Below are positions 12,650 through 22,798 of a DNA stretch of 64,000 nt, piece after piece. This DNA comes from Homalodisca vitripennis (Eukaryota > Arthropoda > Insecta > Hemiptera > Cicadellidae). Both the position numbers and the translations under genes were made by a program. Numbering within the stretch: the stretch's first letter is position 1; every line of letters begins with the position of its first letter. The notes beneath the pieces are model-generated. The model saw only the letters and a list, made by a program, of their open reading frames with translations. It ran no database searches and was not told where the DNA came from. Where the stretch lies: positions 834,501 through 898,500 of the forward strand of contig NC_060214.1 in the NCBI RefSeq assembly GCF_021130785.1. The letters are read 5' to 3'.

Positions 12650-14830
12650 TCTAGGCGGTTGGGAAAGGTTTTAGAGCAACTACTTTCCATAGCAAAGCGG
12701 TTTGGTGTTCCTCTCATGGCAAACCTACGTTTGTCCCCCAAGCATGCCAACCGCTGTAACCTTTGACAGGTTTTTTGCGGCAGTCCACCTGTTGGACTTT
12801 TTTTGGGCCACCATAATCCAACTGAGCCATATCACCATCATTGGCCTAATGACCCTCTGGTTGTACAGCCATGTGTGACACCACCCCCCAATTGTCGGGG
12901 TCTATAGCCCCTCATGGTGGCATCCTAACTGCACGTTCTCACCATCATCAATGTAGGTCCTAGAGATCGTCTGATTATGTATTCCATATGACAATTCCAG
13001 GTGGAGTTTAATCATCCAGTTTGGAACACCTAGATATTTTGAAAACTCCCCGGCTGCTTAACTGTATCTGTGCCGGCCCCCCTACATAGGACTGGCTGTG
13101 ATGATTTCCCAGATTTCCCTTCTTCTTGTAAATGGTTATACATGACGGTTCTTTCGAAGGATTTACTCAACAGGACAGTCCTTCTTACGTTCACACCATC
13201 AGCTTCCACAATGGTCCCAGTTGCTCTCTGCATCATTTCCAGACACGTTACTATATGCGGATTACCTCTTTATGAGTATAACAACAACATCATCTGCATA
13301 GCCTTGAGCATACATACACCGGTCTGTCTCATTCAGAGTCCCAGAGTAAGTCCATCATCCACAACTATGTTTTTCCACAGGCTTGGTGATAATACACCCT
13401 CCTTGTGGACATCCCTCCGCTGCGTTTTGACCTCTTCTTGTAGATTCCCGCAACAGAGGATGCCTGTTAGCTCTTCCTGCTCTTAAGCATGTTAACTTAT
13501 TCCCACCTATACAAACCAGTTTTCCGCCGTCCGTACCCCTGGATGGTAAGCCTTAGACACTATAGACGTGAGTACGTCGTATTATCAAAAGCTCCTTCTA
13601 TGTCCAGGAACACTGCTAAATAGCTATTTCTTTTGTTCATATAGCTTGCTCAATTAACTTTGCCCAACCAGACAGTGTAGAGGGCTTGTTTTCACAAGAT
13701 TTACCTTTCTGATAGGCATGTTGATTTGGAGTGTATGTAGGGTACGATTTGATGAGGACTGGTGGTCCCTTAAATAGCCTATCCAGAACCTTCTCCATGG
13801 TCATTCGACAAAGAAGGATGTTAGGCTTCTATATGGTCTATAAGCCTTTGCAAACCTCATAAGGAGGGTTTGCTCTTTAGGCTTCGGGCAGATAAATATA
13901 AACCCTAGGAGGTCCTCCAAGATGAGGGTATGACTCCCCTGTCGCTAGACTAAGGTTCTAAACAGTCCGTAGGAGCTGGGAGGGGTTAGTCCAACCTAAG
14001 TCCCCCACTCTCCTGCCAGTTATAAAAAGGGCCCGGGGAAAAAAAAAAAATGCCCATCAGGTAAAAAACCTGGTGATTTGAAACGGCCTTACAAAGACTT
14101 CCAAGCGCCCGTTTTTAAATCCCCTAAGTAGTTGATTGACAGTCTTTGCTACGAGTTCCAGTCCACCTTAGACGAGCTATCTCTAGGTTCTCGCCGCCAT
14201 TCACACTAACAATCTGTTTTCACTGGTTTGAAATAAAAATTATAAAATTAAAATAAAAAAAAAAAAAAATAAAGAAAAAAAAAAAAAAAAAAAAAAAAAA
14301 TCAAAAAAAAAAAAAAAAAAAAAACGATCTCTGGGAAGTGTGTATTCAGTAAACACTGAAGAGTCTCCTCAGGATCCTTGGTAGTGAGTCCCCATCTTCC
14401 CCCTAAGTATAGTACCCGACACCCGCAATTTGTTGGGGCTTCGAAGCTAGGACTTTTTGTGAGTTTGCGCAGTCCAGGAGAGCCTTATCAATACTCTGAC
14501 AGAATTCTCTCCACGAGTTTCTCTTAGCGTCTTCTTCACCTCTTTATTGTACTCTGTTAGAAAGCAACGCAGAGTACCTATCCCAGTTCCCTCGCACGTT
14601 GTTGCATGTAATTATAATGCTCATGCTAAGGTTTTTTTTCCTCAAGGTTTTTCCCCAGCCCCCTGGTTCCACCAACATGCCTTATTTTATTCCTTGAGTT
14701 TTTCCTCAATCACGGGGGCAGTCCGCCTCTTTTGTGGTACGATTTTACTATCATGGGCGTTTTTTCAAAGAAGGTTCGCCATGTCCTCGACTCCCCTCTG
14801 CCCCTGATACCCATTTTCCCCTTACTAAGG
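12650..14830 (-). pseudogene. LINE reverse transcriptase region, frameshifted
   Basis: On the minus strand, motif A reads AVFLDIEGAFDNT (about 13571-13615), motif B reads GVLSPSLWKNIVVDDG (about 13350-13400), and motif C reads GYADDVVVIL (about 13275-13305, with YADD at 13289-13300). Upstream, around 14560-14340, there is a linker with lysine-rich EYNKEVKKTLRE and a TKDPEETLQCLLNTHFP phrase typical of LINEs before the RT domain. Downstream, near 13030, KYLGV and then a WLYNQRVIRPM-like phrase (about 12870-12800) mark the end of the RT. Catalytic aspartates are present, but the frame shifts repeatedly and stops interrupt it, so it is inactive as assembled. An A-rich tract at 14225-14325 interrupts the linker. 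Confidence 0.85.
14225..14326. repeat. A-rich low-complexity tract inside the LINE
   Basis: Three runs of A, interrupted by single T, G or C bases, fill about 90 bases just upstream of ACGATCTCTGGG on the plus strand. Its orientation is opposite to the LINE's own tail (poly-T at 11421). It could be a nested insertion's tail or an assembly artefact. Confidence 0.7.
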
Positions 14831-15205
14831 ATTGTTTTTTAGCTCTGCATTGAAAGCTAAACCCAATCTGTTTTCTTTGGGTTTTCTATAGGTCTCCTTT
14901 ATTTTTTATACGACCTCCATGTCAAAGGAGATATACTTATGATATGAAGCAGATGCATCATCAAGCCACACATATCCCAGTTTAAAACCATTTAGTTGCA
15001 ATAAAGTTGCTAGTCAGAGTTTATATCTAAGAACCATCTTCTCTTACCGCCTGTACCTCCTTCTTTGTACAAAAGTAGGTTTTAACTAGCCCTTGGATTC
15101 ATAAATAACTAAGTTAGATTCTACTTAGTGAGAATTTCAAGAGTGCACTACCTCACCCCGTATTGTTGATGTTGGGGGCTGCTGCTCCCCCAAGCGGTGT
15201 GGTGG

Positions 15206-15850
15206 ATGGATGGGGGATAACGAAACAGACAAGAAAAAGGATTTGGATTTCGCCTGCTACTTGTTTATTGGATCTGTAGACTTAAGTTTGGTTTCTGTAT
15301 TTTGAGTTTTTGGAAATTTTGGAACTAATAAGATTCATTGGGGTTTGTCCGTAAAAAACTTTTTTAAATTATATCTCCCAGCACTTTGGGTGCAGTTTTA
15401 TAAAGAACCTTTTAGTTCTATATTAAGCGGTCAAGTTATTTTTCATTTCTTTTTCGATAATTAGTCTTTGAAATTTAATATAAGAACCTCTTGAACTGTT
15501 TCCTTTTGTCTCTGATAGCCACGGAAAATGGAATTGAAACATTATTAAACGTTTAACTTCATTTTAAGGATATTTCACGTAATGTTATGGGGACAGGACT
15601 CCCGTTCCGTTTGGAACGACTGAAGTCAGAGACGAATTAAACGCCACTTTGTAATGACAAAGACAATAAAAATTCATCGTAATAAGTTCACTGGTTGCAA
15701 GTAAGCTAACCATTGTGAACTGTATCAGTAAGACAATTTTATCAAGGAAAAAACTGTCGTTAAGCATGCAAGGCATTCGTCTATGTTAAATATTTGGGTA
15801 ACAGGACTCACATCGATCTGGACTGCTGAGAGCAGGAAAGTTTACCGACC
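15206..15850. repeat. AT-rich spacer and diverged satellite-superfamily monomer, copy 1
   Basis: It matches 33470-34000. From about 15580 it contains the satellite landmarks in decayed form: ACAGGACTC, a CTGAAGTCAG box, CGCCACTTTGTAATGAC, AAGCTAACCATTGTG and a second box (CTGCTGAGAGCAGG) near 15820. This is the most diverged branch of the 175/186-bp superfamily in the window. Confidence 0.65.
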
Positions 15851-16240
15851 TCATTTGCGTTATATTATATAGGTCAATTAATCTTTATGACTCAATATAC
15901 ATGGCAGGACCTAGGCACATCATTACCGTAATGGTCAGACAGAAAGACAACATATACAACAGTCCTCACCTAGATACATCATTAACAAGACCCAGTACCA
16001 CATCGCTATTGTGTCCGTATTTTTAAGAGAATCAATTACATTCCATATCTTTAATCCTTCGTGAAGTGGTCTTAAAAATTGCAATGTTCTTCATGTCGAC
16101 AGGGAAGTAATTTTAAGGGAAGGTAACTTTCATCCGTTTCACATGGTCACTTGTCACTTTATTAAAACCTTCCTACCTTTGGTTAAAGCTCTGCCAGAGT
16201 GTAAGCGCACATATTGTATGTACCCGCAAGCCACACATTA
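15851..16240. other. Copy-1-only sequence
   Basis: About 340 bases lie here where copy 2 goes straight from the satellite relic to GACTCTGCCAGAGTGTAAGC. I see no coding pattern. The palindromic phrase CTCTGCCAGAG near 16190 marks where the two copies rejoin. Confidence 0.5.
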
Positions 16241-16700
16241 ACTCAATATCACCGTACGTTACTGTGAGCTGTGGGAGTGAGCGCTATAAGTGGGTAATAA
16301 ACTTAGAAATGTCGAAGGGCGGACAATAAATGTGCGCTGCTGCCTGGAATGGGAACACGAGTACGTCACTAGCCTCTCTTGTGTAATGTATTTTTCAAAA
16401 TATTTATATTAATATATAAAAAAGACATTTAATAATAAATATTACAAAATTGATTGCTACGAGAGTTATAAAAATACCAATCATCAGGTGTATAGCTCCT
16501 GACACAAAATAAGAGCTCTGGTGAAGACAGCACAATCAGTCTTTCATCAACGTGAAATATAGCGAGCAAACTGGGATATTGGTTAATACAAGTATGTCTT
16601 ACAGCTGAAATTACTCGCTTTTCACTGCCAACACCCGGCATCTGAGTAGGAGTGAGATTGTCGACACGTCAAATGTTACTACTTACGATACGTTACTATA
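16241..16700. repeat. Well-conserved segment shared by both copies (copy 1)
   Basis: This 0.4-kb segment is unusually similar to 34690-35130, including GAGCTGTGGGAGTGAGCGCT and GCAGCACAC-like surroundings. A minus-strand frame of 70 codons (16429-16641) is kept open in both copies, with the shared start GSEKRVISAVRHTCIN. I do not recognise the product. It might be a decayed exon or part of a transposon, and coding is not demonstrated. Confidence 0.5.
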
Positions 16701-17280
16701 ATAATTTACAGTTCATACATAGAATTTGTTCTAGGGTACAAAATGTAAATGTTTAACTTATTATAGCATGAAGGTTTTAGATTTTAAAACTTATATTTAG
16801 GGTTTGTTAGTGTTTTATGTTCGTAATAGATTGTGATATATTGTAACATTTAGGATGTGTGCAAGCTGCTTATTTAGAGACTAGAATTACAGTAACAGCC
16901 CCAAGGTCAAAATAGTTTCTTACATATTCAATATCGAATTTCATTAGTATTATTATAAATATTTAACTAAAGCAGTGTTTGGTTATCTTGCTAATTATTA
17001 GGTTATATGGACATAGAAAGCTTGTAGTTCTAAAAAAACTTGGGAATTGTTAAAAAAAGCTAATATATAATAACAAGATTATTCCGAGGAAGTTGAAAAA
17101 AAGTCTTGGGTTACTCTTTTTCGATCAAAACAGTAAAGATATGATGAGATTTAAAACTCATTGTGATAGTGTTGTTGTTATCAAGTATAAGAATAAAATT
17201 AAAATTTAGAAAATCTACACAATTTCAAAAAACACGTAAATCTGGAGGTGGAAGGAACGGGGGCCTAAAATTAGTCCCGG
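16701..17280. other. AT-rich spacer, copy 1
   Basis: It matches 35150-35690 with small gaps. No gene is visible. Confidence 0.6.
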
Positions 17281-17289
17281 ATAAAATTT

Positions 17290-17640
17290 TGTAAAACGCA
17301 ATGATGGTGCCAACCTCGCTTCCTAGGGCTTTCTGTCTGGGGTGTGGGGCATCGAGCGATGTTGTCCTGTTCATGTCTGGGGGTGGTCACCGGACGCAAT
17401 CCTAGCTTCGTGTCGGGGGGTGGGGCACCGACGTGATGTTGTTCCTTAGCTTCACTGTCTCGAGGTAGGGTACCGACCCACGATGCTGTCGTAGTTTCTA
17501 GTGTCTGGGGGTAGGGTTACACGAACAGCGACACCTTTTGTCTGAAACAGCTTAGTGGTCATGGGGGTGGGGTCTACACCACACTAGACGCGATGTTGTC
17601 CATGAGGGGTCTATGGCACATAATTGCTGTGTCGGAAATC
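17290..17640. repeat. 39-bp GC-rich minisatellite, about 7 degraded units (copy 1)
   Basis: Units resemble TGTCTGGGGGTGGGGCACCG followed by ACGCGATGTTGTCCTAGCTTC. They contain many one-base changes and length differences. The corresponding array in copy 2 (35700-37060) has about 35 clean units. Confidence 0.85.
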
Positions 17641-18699
17641 CATCCGTCTATCGCAGAACCAGACAGACAGACAGTAAGGGATTAACTTAATGTGTCCTTT
17701 GATAATGAAACGGGGGTTACATTTCTTCCGATAGGTCTAAAGTACTGAATCCAGCTCACCGTTTTCATATAAGAATTTCATGAATAATATTTGTTACTAG
17801 TCAGAATAAAAAGTCATATTCCTAAATACTTAAATTAAAGCTGTTTCTTCTAAATGTACATTAATTGTAAATATTAAAAACACGTTGCGAATTGCTTTTA
17901 TCTTAGCCGAGAATTCACTGTTTATTGACGTGAAATAAAAATTTGAATGATTAATAACAGGTAATATTTCCAAAGGACAAAAATGTTTCAGAGAGTTAGA
18001 GATTTAATTAATTAAAACTTGAGCGTAACATATTAATGGTGGGATGTAATAAAGCTAGTATGGGCCAATTTGTAACTACCACAAACCAATATTTTCTATG
18101 TGATTTATTATATGTTATTGGTGTAAACTTTTGCATTGCTAATTATTACTGGATCAGATAAAACATTTATATATTATAAATATTATATTAGATATATATA
18201 TATTTTTATATTTATTTATTATATTTTATATAGGGGATATCGAAAATGATTCAACTCTATAAAACTTTTTGTTGGATACGTTCCATTTCGTTCAAAATCC
18301 CTGTTAGTTGAATATCTGTCCGGTAAATAATGAATGGCATTGAATTCTATGAATTTAAGGAACCAATAATTTTGTGTATTAAGGGATCATATATTATTCC
18401 TGATAGTGGAAGAAAAGACTGCACTCCCTTACAATACGAATGTACGGTGACGTCATCTTGCAAACATTCAGTCTGGATGGACCTAACAATCCAAAATCTA
18501 TAAAATGATTAAAGAATTTGCAGTAGTTAGAAGGCTCTACTAAAACTCAACACACATATAAGATCTAATAGATTATATAATCCAGGTTCCAAATACTGAA
18601 GTTATTTCTAGAGTAGTTTTTGCTTTCGGTAAACTTACAAATGGATTCCAGAGATATCCTAGATTTTTTGAGTTTATATATTTATAAATTAAAAAAAAT
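17641..18699. other. AT-rich spacer, copy 1
   Basis: It matches about 37180-38110 in copy 2 (for example CTTCCGATAGGTCTAAAGTA). I see no gene. Confidence 0.6.
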
Positions 18700-19605
18700 T
18701 TATGGTTGACCCTGTAAAGTCGGTTTTACGGGCGAAGATTTTACGTGACGTCTTTTTCTCGGTAGAAATATTTATTGATATGAATATTATTAAAAATTTG
18801 CACAATAGGAAACAAGGAATTGAATGAAAATACGAATTGCACAAATTTTAACTATATAATTATATTTTGTTTACTAAAACATTGTACATAATTTGAAATT
18901 AATTAAAATTTGTTTATTGTAAATGGTACAATTTGAATTTAAAAACATTATACTAAAAATTGGAATTTGAAATTCTTGCTAAACACAGTTAGAATTCTAA
19001 CTCCGCGCGTGGTGAATTGGTCGGGTTTAAGTTCGTTTGTTGTCGCACTGTTTATGACAGGTTAGATGTTATAATTTCTTATATTTTAAATGTTTGTACT
19101 AGCAATACGCGCTGTTATCTTCTCAATCGACTGAATTACGAATTGATTGCAAGAGTGGATATAAACTATTAATTCTACTATAACACTATCAACATTTGTC
19201 AGTTATAGTATGACATAACCTATAAAACTCAATTCTCTCAACATTTCTGTGTCAATCTAACAATTAATCATCAATCATAGTTTACGATAATGAAAATATC
19301 ATGTGTACAATTATTTACCTTTATTGTTTGTAGTTGTTGTAAATGACGAATCGAAGTAAGCACTCCCCACATTTTCACGAATTAAAACATAGTTATCTGC
19401 TTTATCCCGTGCGGGCGGGACCCACAGTTATCTGCTTTATCCCCTGTGCGGATCCCGTGCAGGCAGGGACCCACTGGACGAGGCATCGTAAAACAGTTAC
19501 CGTGGCGTTACACTTTTTCATGAGTGGGACTCCGAAGTCCGCGAAAAACACAAAAAAAAAAAAAAAGAACAGACAAACCTAATTTAAGAAGAAAGACGTT
19601 TGTCA
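18700..19605. mobile_element. Unclassified 0.9-kb insertion present only in copy 1
   Basis: Copy 2 runs uninterrupted through 38096-38115, whereas copy 1 has about 900 extra bases beginning near GACCCTGTAAAGTCGGTTTT. The insert has an AT-rich left half and a GC-richer right half near 19400-19550, with a repeated phrase TTATCTGCTTTATCCC. It ends close to an A-rich run at 19552-19566. The A-rich end would fit a retroposed SINE-like or LINE-derived piece on the plus strand, but no coding domain or terminal inverted repeat was found. The 79-codon frame at 19343-19582 has no recognisable domain. Confidence 0.5.
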
Positions 19606-20159
19606 CGTCAAAAATAACTAACTAAATTTGAAACTTAATTATGAAGATTTTAAACGGTAACTTTTTCTATCGGTAATCAGGTCAAACGAAAGCATTTAAG
19701 CCGAGCTATGACAACTTAAGAGACGCTTGCTCAAGCCGGTAGTAGCCAAAGAATGTGACATTGGAGAGGTTTCTCCTAGCTTGGGATTGTAAACAGGAGC
19801 AACCCAATTCATGGTTTGATAACATAATTTAACATTGTAAGCTTTGCTGGTTGGAATACTTCGGCTTCTTTTTACTCTCTTTTATGTTACAGGCATTATG
19901 TTCTGGGGAAACATTACTCACTTTACATGAACAAGTGTTAAAATTATAGAAAGCAAGGAAATCCTAATTAGCCTTGCCCCTTGACTCTCAAGACAGCTGT
20001 CGAGGGCCTCTTGATTCCACTTATTTATATTCGTTTACCTCATGCCTGTTTGGTCACTTTTAATAATCTAATCCAATTGTATTCAATTCAGTACCCATAA
20101 AATATAAATAATATTTTATTAAGGTTATAAATGGATGGATAAAAATATTAAAATTAAAA
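19606..20159. other. Spacer shared by both copies
   Basis: It matches 38110-38640. It contains GAGACGCTTGC, GGAGAGGTTTCTCCTAGCTTG and CAGGAGCAACC, all also in copy 2. No gene is visible. Confidence 0.6.
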
Positions 20160-20650
20160 CGTGCAAATATTTAATTGGAAAATGGTAGTAGGCAGGGAGC
20201 ACACCACAATAACACTTCTGTGTCCAGTAACACAAATAGAGGGGAGCCTGTGTGAGCTCCAGCGGTCAGTTTTCAAACCAAGTCATCTAAATATTTACGT
20301 ATACTGGGAAACGGTAGTAGGGCAGGAGACAACAATAAACACTTCTGTGTCAGTAACACAAACAGAGAGGAGGGCTTTGTGGACCTTAGCGGTTTGTTTA
20401 AACAAGTCTTGTAATTTTTACATTTACTGGAAACGGTAAAGGCAGGAGATTCACAAAAAAGATTTCTGTGTCAGTAATCACAAATCAGAGGGGGAAGGGC
20501 TTCGTGACCTTAGCGGTTTGTTTAAAACAAGTCTTGTAATTTTTACAATTTACTGGAAACGGTAGAAGGCAGGAGGAAACCACAATTAACACTCCTGTGT
20601 CAGTAACACCAAACAGAGGGGAGCCTTTGTGACCTCAGAGGTTAGATATT
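20160..20650. repeat. 117-bp satellite, about 4 monomers (copy 1)
   Basis: Units carry TCTGTGTCAGTAACACAAAC, then GCCTTTGTGACCT, then GTTTGTTTAACAAGTCTTG, then TTTTTACATTTACTGGAAAC. The copy 2 array holds about 26 units. Single-base insertions are frequent here. Confidence 0.85.
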
Positions 20651-21007
20651 ACACTTAAATATTGTTGTAGATATTTACATACATCTTGCCACTGCGAAAT
20701 CAATCAAGTGTTTCGTATTGTTAATTATTTTACTTTACAATTTATATTACATTTATTAATTTATAAATTACCTATAAATTAGCAATTTTGTTTCTCTTAT
20801 TTGGTAACCAGTAAATCACAAAATGTATACATGTAACTGTGGAATTATTAAGAAACGTTTAATTTGCTTTATTTAGTTACATACTACGGTTCATTTTAAC
20901 CCATTTATACGCAATAATCCATGCAGCATTTCATTTCAAGAATCAAATAAAAACAATGTATAACTAAATATAATATAGTTTATAGTAAGCTTTATTAAAC
21001 CTACCAT
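20651..21007. other. AT-rich end of copy 1
   Basis: It matches 42020-42367 up to AAACCTACCAT. No gene is visible. Confidence 0.7.
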
Positions 21008-21106
21008 CCCCCCACCCCCCCCCCCCCCCACCCCCCCCCCCCCCCACCCCCCCCCCCCCCCACCCCCCCCCCCCCCCACCCCCCCCCCCCCCCACCCCCC
21101 CCCCCC
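21008..21106. repeat. C15A tract, exact 16-bp period
   Basis: Runs of C are interrupted by single A at 21014, 21030, 21046, 21062, 21078 and 21094, that is, every 16 bases exactly. The complementary strand is a G15T repeat that could form G-quadruplexes. It sits precisely between the end of copy 1 and the SatA array. The glycine-rich reading frame across it is an artefact of the poly-G strand. Confidence 0.9.
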
Positions 21107-22740
21107 AAGCTGAATGTCACGTGATGTCAGCATCATACTGCTCACTCGCATTGTTGTGTTCTGCTGTGGGGATAAACTCCTAGTTCCTGACAAATTAAAA
21201 TAATGGTTTCTTCGTTTCCTGGTAATGCTGACAATAAAGGTGGTACACAGCTGACTGTTCACTCTGATGTCAGCTCGTATTTGCTCGCTCGCTTTGTTGT
21301 ATTTCAGCGTGTTAAAATACTCCCAGTTCCTGACAATTAAAAAGATGGATCTCGGCTCCCATAAATAAAGCTGACAATGAAGCTGTAACAGCTGAACTTT
21401 CATAGTGATGTCAAACTCATATTGGCTTCGCTCGCTTTGTCTGTGTTCAGCGTGGGAAACTCCAGTTCCTGACATATTAAAAGGATGGTTTCGGCTCCTA
21501 GTTAAAGACTGACAATAAAGCTGTGAACAGCTGACTTTCACGTGATTGTCAGCTCATATTGCTCGCTTCGCTTTGTTAGTGTTCAGCGTTGGGAAACTCC
21601 AGTATCCTGACAAATTTTAAAGATGGTTTCTGCCTCCTAGTAGAGCTGACAATAAAGCTGTAACAGCTGATCTGTCTCACTTGATGTCAGACATCGTATT
21701 GCTCCGCTCGACTTTGTTGTGTTCACTATGGACCACTCCAGTTCCTGACAATTAAAGAAGATGGTTTCTGCTCCTTGTTTAGAGCTGACAATAAAGACTG
21801 TAACAGCTGACTGTTCACGTGATGTCAGCTCGTATTGCTCGCTCGCTTTGTTGTGTTCACTATGGACCACTCCAGTTCCTGACAATTATAAAGATGGTTT
21901 TCGCTCATCCTAGTAGAGCTGACAATAAAGCTGTAACAGCTGAATGTCAGTCGTGATGTCAGCTACATACTGCTCAACTCGACTTTGTTGTGGTTTGCTG
22001 CGTGGGAAAACTCTAGTTCCTGACATATTAAATAATGGTTCTTCTGTATCCTGGTAATGCTGACAATAAAGGTGTAACAGCTGAATGGGCACTTGGATGT
22101 CAGCTCGTTATTGCTCGCTCGGCTTTGTTGTTTTCAGCGTAATTAACACTCCAGTTCCTGACAATTAAAATGATGGGAATTCGGCTCCTAATAAAGCTGA
22201 CAATAAAGCCTGTAACAGCTGACTTCCTTCAAGTGATTGATCAATTCACTATTGCTCGCTCGCTTTGTTGTGTTCAGCGGGGGGAAACTCCATGTTCGCT
22301 GACATATTAAAAAGATGGTTTCGGCTCTAGTTATAAGCTGGACAATAAAGCCTGTAATAGCTGACTCTCACGTGTATGTCAGCTCATTATTGCTCGCTTC
22401 GCTTTGTTGTTTTCAGCGTGGGATTACTCCAGTTCCCTTGACAATTAAAAGTTGCGTTTCGGCTCCTAGTAAAGCTGACAATAAAAGCTGTAACAGCTGA
22501 CTTTTCACGTGATGTCAACTCATATTGCTCGCTCGCTTTGTTGTGTTCATCGTGGGGAAACTCCAGCTTCTTGACAATATAAAAGATGGTTTCGGCTACT
22601 AGGTTTAAAGACTGACAATTAAAGCTGTAACAGCTGACTTTCACGTGATGGTCAGCTCTATATTGCTCGCCCCCACACCCCCTTCGCTTTGTTGTGGTGT
22701 TCAGCGTGGGAAACTCCAGTTCCTGACATATTAAAAACGA
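21107..22740. repeat. SatA: 128-bp satellite, about 13 monomers
   Basis: Each unit reads roughly GCTGACAATAAAGCTGTAAC, AGCTGACTTTCACGTGATGT, CAGCTCATATTGCTCGCTCG, then CTTTGTTGTGTTCAGCGTGG and a segment with TCCTGACAATTAAA and GGTTTCGGCTCC. The core is an imperfect palindrome around CACGTG flanked by AGCTGAC and GTCAGCT; some monomers have CACTTG or another variant in place of CACGTG. Monomers are littered with one-base insertions. The shorter SatA block at 2035-2342 precedes copy 1. Confidence 0.9.
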
Positions 22741-22798
22741 AGGGTTTCTGCTTCCTGGGAGGGCTATGACAAATAAGATAATATCTTCCCCACAAGTA

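Larger units (their letters stand above)
11421..15205 (-). mobile_element. RNase H-bearing LINE (I/LOA-like), 5'-truncated, inserted in copy 1
   Basis: A tract of 34 T at 11421-11454 is the poly(A) tail of a minus-strand non-LTR retrotransposon. The element runs to about 15205, where the sequence rejoins the one found uninterrupted at 33470 in copy 2. Empty-site comparison therefore delimits it well. A short GGAT shared by both edges may be the target duplication. Reading from 15205 down: an endonuclease-RT linker, RT motifs, an RNase H domain, a CCHC knuckle and then the 3' end. Most of the endonuclease is missing, so it is 5'-truncated. The coding region is broken by many frameshifts. It landed inside the older LINE in the same orientation. 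Confidence 0.85.

Noticed and set aside
20936..21541. 201-codon glycine-rich frame
   Set aside because: The glycine stretch is the complement of the C15A tract, and the remainder crosses SatA monomers.
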